From NCBI GenBank assembly GCA_012510335.1, contig JAAZIF010000288.1, positions 1 to 7,459 of the forward strand: 7,459 nucleotides of DNA. Reading direction: 5' to 3'. Source of the DNA: Methanomicrobiales archaeon (GTDB lineage: Archaea > Halobacteriota > Methanomicrobia > Methanomicrobiales > Methanoculleaceae). Under the pieces are notes generated by a model. It saw only the letters and a list, made by a program, of their open reading frames with translations. It did not search any database and was not told the DNA's origin. The position numbers and the translations under genes are program-made. Shown one piece after another: positions 1-5,340 of the stretch (positions are counted from its first letter, which is position 1; every line of letters begins with the position of its first letter).

Positions 1-116
1 ATCCGGGTGTTCCTTGAGATGCCGCTATCCCTGTGGGTGACGGCCTCGCTCTGCAAAAAAACAACCTGGTTAATAAATATTTCGAAAATATCATGCACGT
101 TTGCCTGACAGAAGAG

Positions 117-128
117 CTTTTTAAATAC
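117..128 (+). promoter_or_regulatory. candidate distal TATA box for the MCP-CheW operon
   Basis: The stretch CTTTTTAAATAC matches the archaeal TATA consensus well and follows a purine-rich GAAGAG that could serve as a BRE (TFB recognition element). An archaeal start site about 25 bp downstream would fall near position 150, giving an untranslated leader of roughly 240 nt before the ATG at 388. This promoter is preferred over the TATA-like element at 348-358 because only a transcript starting well upstream would carry the strong SD at 376-382. No start site is proven. Confidence 0.4.
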
Positions 129-322
129 TAATACGGGAAAAGCTTCGTGCTAACGGCAGATATAGAGCCTCCCGATCCCCCTCGAAGGCAAAACCTGGTG
201 CCGGGGTGAGACCGGGGCTTTATACAGGGTGTGGGGGTTGCAGTGTGCCGTAACCGGAACAGTCGACTTGCGGTTCTCACTAATCCCTGCCGGTTCGCGC
301 GGCTGCCCTGAGGCCGGATTCA

Positions 323-382
323 CTCTGACTTCCCTCTGAGCCCGATCAAGTATACATAGGGTGCGCGGAGTCAGAGGGAGGT
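323..382 (+). promoter_or_regulatory. SD-occluding stem with two alternative registers in the MCP leader
   Basis: The SD of the MCP gene (GGGAGGT, 376-382) lies in a 12-bp inverted repeat: 328-339 pairs with 371-382 (11 Watson-Crick pairs and one U-G) around a 31-nt loop. Because CTCTGA occurs twice in the left arm (323-328 and 334-339), a second register is possible: 323-332 with 367-376 (nine Watson-Crick pairs and one U-G). That register leaves GGAGGT at 377-382 free. The pairings are read directly from the bases; that they regulate translation is inference and requires transcription to begin upstream of 323. Confidence 0.5.
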
Positions 383-387
383 AAACC

Positions 388-2241
388 ATGATGACAGGTG
401 AACAAGAGTCTAAAAACCCCCTATACGCTGCGGCAGATGAGAACCGATGGCAAACAGAGGGGATCCTGCAGGAAAACCCGATGCCTATCATCGTCTGGGA
501 TAAGAATCTGCACGTAAAGGCGGTGAACAGAGCGTTCCTGGATGTAACCGGCTACGATAGAAAGAGAGCCGAATCCATGACCATCAGGGACTTCGAACTC
601 GATGGTGACAGGTCCGGCCAGGAGGTTATGGAGGTCTTCAGGACGAAGAAGGCGAGATCCAGCGATATAACGGCCACACTCCCGACGGGCACCTTCTCGT
701 TTGTCCGCCACAGCGTCCCGCTCCCCGACAGAGTCGGCAGCGTCGAGAGCGTGATGTCTGTCTACACAAACATCACCGACCAGAAGCGGCAGATAGAGCG
801 ATTGGAGGTACTCCGGCATCAGTCTGATGCGATCATCCAGGAGAACCCGATGCCCATCCTCCTCTGGGACACCGCCCTGAATATAAAGCTCGTCAACAGG
901 GCTTTCAAGAAGATGAGCGGGTTCTCCGATGAGCAGGCCGCGCGCCTCACGGTGGGGGACATCAAGTACCTCAGCCAGACGGGGGCGTCGGTAGGGGATA
1001 CCGTGAAGAGCGGGAAACCGAGCAAAGGTGAGATCACCATCGAGGTTCCCGCCGGCATCCGGATCCTTGAGCGCTACAATATACCCCTCTTTGATCGGAA
1101 TAATAACGTCGATAGCGTGCTCTCGGTCTACAACGATATAACGGAAGTGCGGACCCTTGAGGAGGAACTCCAGAAGAGCATCGAGGATCTCGCAGAAGGG
1201 TTCGCCGCTATTGCTAGCGGCGACCTGACGATGGCGATATCCACCTATCCCGGCGACCCGCTGGAAAAAGTCAAGAAAGACGCTAACCAGACGATCGAAG
1301 CACAGAAAGAGTTATTCTCGAAGATCCTCGAACTGTCCAATGAACTCGAGCACGTTGTCAACGATGCCGGGAAGGGTGCCGACGAGATCGCCCGGGCGTC
1401 CCAGCAGGTGGCAAACACCGCTCAGAAGGCATCAGATAGCGCAAAAGAGGAGATCCGGCAGCTCGATCGGGTTACTGGAGAGGTCGGCGACCTCTCTGCG
1501 GCGGTGGAGGAGATTGCAAGCACCGCCCAGGAGGTCCGGGATCTCTCTATGAATGTCGCAAAAGATGGAGAATCAGCAGTTAAACTCGGGAACGAGGCGG
1601 GTGCGAAGATGCAGGCGGTGCAGCGGATCTCCGAGCAGGCTGTCGCCGAGATCACGAGCCTGAACGAGAAGATGCAGGACATCGCCCATATCGTGAAGTT
1701 GATCACCGATATAGCGAACCAGACGAACCTCCTTGCGCTCAACGCCGCTATAGAGGCCGCACGGGCCGGGGAGCACGGCCGCGGGTTTGCGGTCGTCGCG
1801 GGCGAGGTCAGGAACCTCGCCGGGGAGTCAAAGAGCGCAACCCGGCAGATCGAGGAGGTCATAGGCGGTGTGACCGCAAGCAGCGGGAAGACCGCCGAAG
1901 CGATGCGGGGGGCCCACACCGAGATCCTCAGCGGGATAGAGAGCGTGAACAAGACCATCGCAGCCCTCAACAAGATGGTCGCCGATGTCAACACCTCTGT
2001 CGGCGGCATCGCCGACATATCCCGGGCGACCGAGAACCAGGCCGATGCAGCGAACGCTGTCACAACGAGTATCGGAGAGGTCTTTGCCCTGATCCAGGAG
2101 TCTGAGAGGAGCACAGAGAACCTCGCCGCGCTCGCCGAGGAGTCGTCCGCCTCGACCGAGGAGGTAGCAAGCGCCGCAAACGAGATCCAGCGTATGGCCC
2201 GTCAGCTCCGCGAGAGGGTCGGGGTATTCAGGTTCCAATGA
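388..2241 (+). CDS. soluble methyl-accepting chemotaxis protein with tandem PAS domains
   Basis: This 617-residue chemoreceptor is expected to bind CheW and control CheA autophosphorylation. Two PAS domains (about 26-135 and 149-258) share the motif ENPMPI and a VNRAF block, spaced 123 residues apart. A HAMP-like segment with GDLTM follows at about 265-316, then the coiled-coil signalling domain. The hairpin tip is canonical: QTNLLALNAAIEAARAGE at 445-462, then GRGFAVVAGEVRNLA. From E462 to the C-terminus is 155 residues, close to 22 heptads, suggesting the 44-helix class. There is no signal peptide or membrane segment, so it is probably cytoplasmic; the PAS ligand cannot be told. The C-terminus lacks an NWETF-type CheR/CheB tether. 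The start is chosen because GGGAGGT at 376-382 lies 5 nt before ATG 388; an adjacent ATG at 391 is equally possible. The stop lies 10 nt before the cheW ATG, so the two are probably co-transcribed. Confidence 0.93.
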   Translation: MMTGEQESKNPLYAAADENRWQTEGILQENPMPIIVWDKNLHVKAVNRAFLDVTGYDRKRAESMTIRDFELDGDRSGQEVMEVFRTKKARSSDITATLPTGTFSFVRHSVPLPDRVGSVESVMSVYTNITDQKRQIERLEVLRHQSDAIIQENPMPILLWDTALNIKLVNRAFKKMSGFSDEQAARLTVGDIKYLSQTGASVGDTVKSGKPSKGEITIEVPAGIRILERYNIPLFDRNNNVDSVLSVYNDITEVRTLEEELQKSIEDLAEGFAAIASGDLTMAISTYPGDPLEKVKKDANQTIEAQKELFSKILELSNELEHVVNDAGKGADEIARASQQVANTAQKASDSAKEEIRQLDRVTGEVGDLSAAVEEIASTAQEVRDLSMNVAKDGESAVKLGNEAGAKMQAVQRISEQAVAEITSLNEKMQDIAHIVKLITDIANQTNLLALNAAIEAARAGEHGRGFAVVAGEVRNLAGESKSATRQIEEVIGGVTASSGKTAEAMRGAHTEILSGIESVNKTIAALNKMVADVNTSVGGIADISRATENQADAANAVTTSIGEVFALIQESERSTENLAALAEESSASTEEVASAANEIQRMARQLRERVGVFRFQ

Positions 2242-2251
2242 GGCCGTGAGC

Positions 2252-2743
2252 ATGATCGACGTCGTTGAATTCGAGCTGGGGCAGGAACTCTATGCGATGG
2301 ATATCCAGCTTGCCCGTGAGATCGTGGAGATGATGCCCATCACCCACATCCCCCGGGCGCAGGACTACATCACGGGGATCATGAACCTCCGGGGTGAGAT
2401 CACCACGGTCATCGACCTGAAACGGTTGATCCAGGTGCCCGGAAAATCAGGGGACAACCAGAAGATCATCGTCCTGGTCGCCGAGGCGACCGGGGGATCG
2501 AACCTCGGCATCATCGTGGACGACGTGCATAGTGTCATCCAGGTCTCCGAGGATGACATCGAGATGATGGATGAAGGGATCGCCTCCGGCATCCACGCCT
2601 TCATCAAGGGGATCATCAAACTCTCGAAGGATGGGGATGACCGCAGACAGGCCGATGGAAAGGCCCGGCAGGGAACCGGACTAATCCTCTGGATTGATAT
2701 CAAAAAGATCCTGGATGACCTCATCGAGAGGGGGCATGTATAG
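2252..2743 (+). CDS. cheW: chemotaxis coupling protein CheW
   Basis: CheW links chemoreceptors to the kinase CheA. The 163-residue product is one CheW domain: an N-terminal VVEFELG strand, the YAMDI strand, the IPRAQDYITGIMNLRG block that is the family hallmark, then VIDL, LGIIVDDVHSVIQV and a C-terminal LILWIDIKKIL strand-helix. A polar, charged insertion (about residues 130-146) separates the FIKGIIKL block from the last strand. ATG 2252 is chosen because GAGG at 2240-2243, overlapping the MCP stop, then has an 8-nt spacer. An in-frame GTG at 2246 would add two residues but leaves only 2 nt to that SD. Its position right behind the receptor suggests a dedicated receptor-coupler pair. No cheA, cheY, cheB or cheR lies in the window. 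Confidence 0.93.
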   Translation: MIDVVEFELGQELYAMDIQLAREIVEMMPITHIPRAQDYITGIMNLRGEITTVIDLKRLIQVPGKSGDNQKIIVLVAEATGGSNLGIIVDDVHSVIQVSEDDIEMMDEGIASGIHAFIKGIIKLSKDGDDRRQADGKARQGTGLILWIDIKKILDDLIERGHV

Positions 2744-2770
2744 CCGTCCGGATGAATTGTCTGCAAAACA

Positions 2771-2843
2771 TGTGCATCAGAAAAACCCTTTTTTCCCATG
2801 GTCCCCTGCTGTTGGCGGGAGCGCGGGAATCTCCTGATGCACA
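2771..2843. repeat. perfect 10-bp inverted repeat, 53-nt spacer
   Basis: TGTGCATCAG at 2771-2780 is the exact reverse complement of CTGATGCACA at 2834-2843. The arms do not extend further, and the flanks show no obvious target-site duplication. The T6 run that probably ends the cheW transcript lies inside the loop. It could be a regulator site, an RNA stem in the cheW 3' end, or chance. Confidence 0.5.
2786..2798 (+). terminator. oligo-T terminator after cheW
   Basis: A T6 run flanked by C-triplets (2789-2794) lies 45 bp after the cheW stop. Archaeal RNA polymerase commonly terminates at oligo-U stretches without needing a hairpin, so this is the natural end of the MCP-CheW transcript. Confidence 0.45.
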
Positions 2844-2873
2844 GCGATCTTCCTGCTTTTTCTGCTGGAGCAG

Positions 2874-2884
2874 TATTTATATAT
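2874..2884 (+). promoter_or_regulatory. orphan consensus TATA box
   Basis: TTTATATA at 2876-2883 matches the archaeal TATA consensus exactly and sits in an otherwise GC-rich area. Plus-strand transcription would begin near 2906 and run towards the tRNA and the 3236 operon. No protein gene begins at a fitting distance with an SD. It may drive an unannotated small RNA or act as a distal promoter of the downstream operon. The reverse orientation is possible because the element is nearly symmetrical. Confidence 0.4.
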
Positions 2885-3060
2885 CAGTGGCATATAAGTG
2901 CCTCTGGAACCTGCTGCCGCCGCAATGATCGATCTCCCTGAGGGAAACCCCGGCGCGGACAGGGGGCCCTGGAGGTCGACCCGACACCCGGGCGCCTCCT
3001 TGGGCGGATGATCGCAGGAGCGTGATGGTTGTCACCTGAGGAATCGATACAGATGCTTGG

Positions 3061-3067
3061 AAAAGAA
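3061..3067 (-). terminator. possible oligo-T terminator of tRNA-Lys
   Basis: On the minus strand the sequence reads TTCTTTT, starting 6 nt after the tRNA discriminator base. A short T-rich tract directly behind a tRNA is a usual archaeal transcript end. The tract is short and interrupted by one C. Confidence 0.35.
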
Positions 3068-3073
3068 GTTCGA

Positions 3074-3146
3074 CGGGCCTGAAGGGATTTGAACCCTTGG
3101 CCTACGGATTAAGAGTCCGTCGCTCTGCCGACTAAGCTACAGGCCC
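3074..3146 (-). tRNA. tRNA-Lys (anticodon CUU)
   Basis: Read on the minus strand, a complete 73-nt cloverleaf is visible. The 7-bp acceptor stem GGGCCUG/CAGGCCC is closed perfectly and followed by discriminator G, as usual for archaeal tRNA-Lys. The D arm is GCUU...GAGC. The anticodon stem ACGGA/UCCGU encloses loop CUCUUAA, giving anticodon CUU for AAG codons. The variable loop has 5 nt, and the T arm AAGGG/CCCUU encloses UUCAAAU. There is no intron, and CCA is not encoded (the next bases are TCG), so it must be added by the CCA-adding enzyme. Confidence 0.97.
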
Positions 3147-3180
3147 ATGTATCTGACCCAATAGTATGGCTCGGGATAGA

Positions 3181-3188
3181 GTATAAAT
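3181..3188 (-). promoter_or_regulatory. TATA box of tRNA-Lys, possibly shared with the divergent operon
   Basis: On the minus strand the element reads ATTTATAC, 35 nt upstream of the mature tRNA 5' end, a fitting distance if the precursor has a short leader. On the plus strand the same bases read GTATAAAT and could place a start near 3210, about 25 nt before ATG 3236. One element could therefore serve both directions, with orientation set by the flanking BRE. Confidence 0.55.
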
Positions 3189-3225
3189 CTTGTGGGGTCT
3201 CCCCGAGAATCACCGAAATAGAATC

Positions 3226-3234
3226 CCTTAATAC
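3226..3234 (+). promoter_or_regulatory. alternative TATA-like element for the phosphoesterase operon
   Basis: CTTAATACT lies about 28 bp upstream of an in-frame ATG at 3260. If it is the TATA box, the mRNA would be leaderless and start at 3260, which would explain why neither ATG 3236 nor ATG 3260 has an SD. The match to consensus is only moderate, so this competes with the element at 3181-3188. Confidence 0.25.
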
Positions 3235-3235
3235 T

Positions 3236-4720
3236 ATGAGAAGTTACACCATTGTACGCATGCCTGAGGCGTCCCCGAACGTTTCAAAAGAACGTGTCAA
3301 GTATATCATTTTTGGTTGCGGGAGCACCGGCTACAATGTTGCTGAGGAGCTCGAGCGGGAAGGTGAAGACCTTATCATCGTGGATAAGGATGAGAAGCGC
3401 GTGGAAGATCTCCGGGATCAGAAATACGAAGCTTTTGTCCATGATCTCCGTGACCCGGATCTCATGGAAGGGCTGGCGGTGCCCGAGATCGCGTTTCTCC
3501 TCACAAACGACCGCGATGCCAACCTGACCGCGCTCAAGACAATCAAGAACCGCTATCCTGCGGTCTACGTCATAGCACGTGCCACCGATCCGGTCAGCGT
3601 CGATCTTCTCCAGCAAGAAGGTGCCGATATAGTCCTCTACCCGCAGGAAGTGGTTGCGAAGACCGCCATCCACCACATCAGGAAACTCCATTCCTCAAGG
3701 CTCGCCCGGCGTCTCTACGATATGCTCGCATCCTGGGAGGGGATGCTCTGTATCGTCACTCACTTAAACCCTGACCCGGACTCGATCTCAAGCGCCATGG
3801 CGCTCTCGATGATCGCCCGGCACGCGAGTCACAACAAGCTTGAGTGCCGTATCCTCTACGGGGGTGATATCGGGCACCAGGAGAATCGGGCGTTCATCAA
3901 CCTCCTCGATATCAAGATGGAGCGCCTCACCCCTCAGATCCTCGAGGAGTGCAACTACATCGCCCTGGTCGACTCATCTGGTCCGGGTGTGAACAATGAA
4001 CTCCCAAAGACTACCCGTGTCAACATAATCATCGATCACCACAAGAACAATGGGCATCCCCTTGTCGTCGCCGACTTCATCGATATCCGGCCAGGGGTCG
4101 GCGCCACGGCGAGCATCATGGCCCAGTACCTGATGGAACTCGATATCCCCGTGAACAAAGCGGTAGCCACTGCGCTCCTCTACGGTATCAGGGCGGACAC
4201 GAGAGATTTCAAGAGGAATGTCACCCCCCAGGATCTTAACTACGCAGCGTTCCTCCTTCCCCTGACCGACTCCGACCTCCTCGATAAGATCACCTCCCCC
4301 TCCATATCGATGGAGACCGTGGAGATCATAGGAAACGCCATCAAAAACCGGCGGATCAAGAGCGGCTACCTCTTCTCCAGCGTCGGCTACATCAGGAACC
4401 GCGATGCGCTCCCGCAGGCTGCCGATATCCTGATCCTCCTTGAGGGGGTGAACACAGCGCTGGTCTATGGCATCAGCGACCAGAACATCGTCATGTCGGC
4501 GCGGAACAAGGATATCCGGATCCACCTGGGCAATGTGATGGCGGAGGCGTTCGGCTCGATCGGTGAGGCGGGAGGGCACGCCACGATGGCCGCCGCCATG
4601 ATCCCGCTCAGTTATTTCTCCATGGTCAGGGAGAAGGAGAACCTGCTCAACCTGATCATCGACCCGATCCTCAAGCGGTTCTCGAGCATCGTCGGTCTTG
4701 ACGATGAGGATAAACAATGA
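3236..4720 (+). CDS. RCK_N (TrkA-N)-DHH-DHHA1 phosphoesterase
   Basis: The 494-residue soluble protein joins a nucleotide-binding sensor domain to a metal-dependent phosphoesterase. The RCK_N/TrkA-N Rossmann domain (about 20-150) has GCGSTG at 27-32 and the acidic D50 that ends strand 2, as in NAD(H)- or ATP-binding RCK domains. The DHH domain has H176, D180 and D182 (HLNPDPD), D246 (VDSSG), D267-H268-H269 (the DHH triad) and a DTRDF segment at 321-325. DHHA1 carries GGH at 446-448. All expected metal- and substrate-binding residues are present, so the enzyme is probably active. DHH-DHHA1 proteins cleave short oligonucleotides, pAp or cyclic dinucleotides; the substrate here is not decidable. 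No RCK_C domain or membrane segment is seen. The start is uncertain: neither ATG 3236 nor ATG 3260 has an SD, and 3260 would still leave the Rossmann fold intact. The gene overlaps mptE by 4 nt. Confidence 0.88.
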   Translation: MRSYTIVRMPEASPNVSKERVKYIIFGCGSTGYNVAEELEREGEDLIIVDKDEKRVEDLRDQKYEAFVHDLRDPDLMEGLAVPEIAFLLTNDRDANLTALKTIKNRYPAVYVIARATDPVSVDLLQQEGADIVLYPQEVVAKTAIHHIRKLHSSRLARRLYDMLASWEGMLCIVTHLNPDPDSISSAMALSMIARHASHNKLECRILYGGDIGHQENRAFINLLDIKMERLTPQILEECNYIALVDSSGPGVNNELPKTTRVNIIIDHHKNNGHPLVVADFIDIRPGVGATASIMAQYLMELDIPVNKAVATALLYGIRADTRDFKRNVTPQDLNYAAFLLPLTDSDLLDKITSPSISMETVEIIGNAIKNRRIKSGYLFSSVGYIRNRDALPQAADILILLEGVNTALVYGISDQNIVMSARNKDIRIHLGNVMAEAFGSIGEAGGHATMAAAMIPLSYFSMVREKENLLNLIIDPILKRFSSIVGLDDEDKQ

Positions 4721-5340
4721 AGTTTTCGGACTGGGAACCTCACTATACCGCTATTCTTGAGTATTTCGGGTTCGAGCGCGAGGCAGACGAGGCGGCTGCA
4801 AGGCTGCTTGCGGAACTCGCCGGCGGCCGCGATGACCTAGATCTACTTGATTCAATCATCCGGGATAGGGCGGTGACGGTCTGCGGGAACGCGCCCTGCC
4901 TCAAGGAGGAACTCGACCTGATCGGCGGAGTGGTGCTCGCCGCCGATGCCGCTGCAGAAGTGCTCGCAGACCATGGCATCCGGCCCGACGCGGTCTTCAC
5001 CGACCTTGACGGGGCGACCGACGTCTTCATCGACCTCTCAGGGCAGGGGACGGTGATGGTCGTGCATGCCCACGGTGACAACATACCGCTCCTCCGTCAC
5101 TGGGTTCCGCTCATCCCGGGACCGCTGGTCGCCACCACACAGGCGGCGCCGCTCGCCCACGTCCACAACCTCGGTGGGTTCTCCGACGGTGACCGGGCGG
5201 TCTTTGCCGCCGACGCCCTCGGTGCGGCGCGGGTCCAGATCATCGGGTTTGACCTCTCCGATCCGGGTGTTGACCCTGTCAAGCGGGGGAAACTATTCTG
5301 GGCGGGAAAGCTCCTCCGCCTGATCGGGTATGAGGTCTAA
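4717..5340 (+). CDS. mptE: 6-hydroxymethyl-7,8-dihydropterin pyrophosphokinase, MptE type
   Basis: MptE transfers pyrophosphate from ATP to 6-hydroxymethyl-7,8-dihydropterin in tetrahydromethanopterin synthesis. It is the archaeal replacement for bacterial FolK and unrelated to it (DUF115-like family). The 207-residue protein shows the family pattern in order: GNAPCL (57-62, the Gly-rich nucleotide-binding start), AADAAAEVL then PDAVFTDLDG (90-99) with D96 and D98, HAHGDN (117-122), the GFSDGDRA block, and GFDLSD (177-182) near the C-terminus. Length is normal for the family. It starts within the stop of the preceding gene (ATGA overlap) and has GAGG at 4706-4709 with a 7-nt spacer, so it is translated from the same mRNA. 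Its last 11 nt overlap the next gene. The family assignment is firm; activity is inferred from characterised archaeal members. Confidence 0.87.
   Translation: MKFSDWEPHYTAILEYFGFEREADEAAARLLAELAGGRDDLDLLDSIIRDRAVTVCGNAPCLKEELDLIGGVVLAADAAAEVLADHGIRPDAVFTDLDGATDVFIDLSGQGTVMVVHAHGDNIPLLRHWVPLIPGPLVATTQAAPLAHVHNLGGFSDGDRAVFAADALGAARVQIIGFDLSDPGVDPVKRGKLFWAGKLLRLIGYEV

Larger units (their letters stand above)
1..387. other. non-coding region upstream of the MCP gene
   Basis: No plausible protein gene is seen here. Frame 1 of the plus strand is open from the window edge to a TGA at 109-111, but the product has no recognisable character, so the tail of an upstream gene can be neither supported nor excluded. 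Positions 62-136 are very AT-rich compared with the rest of the window and contain promoter-like elements. Positions 150-387 are GC-rich and contain no ATG before the MCP start, which fits an untranslated leader. An A7 run at 55-61 would be a T7 run on the minus strand, but no minus-strand gene ends there. Confidence 0.6.
2744..3073. other. 330-bp intergenic region between cheW and tRNA-Lys
   Basis: No convincing protein gene is present. The region holds a T6 run after cheW, a perfect 10-bp inverted repeat (2771-2780 and 2834-2843), a consensus TATA element at 2876-2883 and a second TATA-like CATATAAG at 2891-2898. A GC-rich stretch follows with short self-complementary segments, such as TCCC/GGGA at 2935-2945 and GGAGG/CCTCC at 2971-2999. 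The only small ORF after the TATA box (2925-3011, 28 codons) has no SD and no recognisable product. Confidence 0.6.

Noticed and set aside
75..92. Near-palindrome ATATTTCGAAAATAT as an operator
   Set aside because: Symmetry is broken by an extra A, and such AT-rich palindromes arise easily by chance in promoter DNA.
93..131. 12-codon ORF from ATG 93
   Set aside because: It is too short, has no SD, and its only nearby TATA-like sequence is too close for a leaderless start.
1422..2114. 230-codon open frame antisense to the MCP gene
   Set aside because: It lies fully inside the well-supported MCP signalling domain, its product is a low-complexity Ser/Ala/Arg-rich translation, and it lacks an SD. 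It is a frame shadow typical of GC-rich coding DNA.
2925..3011. 28-codon ORF after the orphan TATA box
   Set aside because: It has no SD and no recognisable product, and its composition is that of the local GC-rich DNA. It is kept as an idea in a finding but not called as a CDS.
3005..3040. Possible C/D box small RNA (GGATGATC, GTGATGG, CCTGA)
   Set aside because: The C-like boxes deviate from RUGAUGA and only 7 nt separate the second one from CTGA, too short for a normal guide. No closing stem is visible.
3974..4717. 247-codon open frame antisense to the DHH phosphoesterase
   Set aside because: The opposite strand carries intact catalytic motifs in the right order. The antisense product is Asp/Arg/Val-rich without any recognisable domain.
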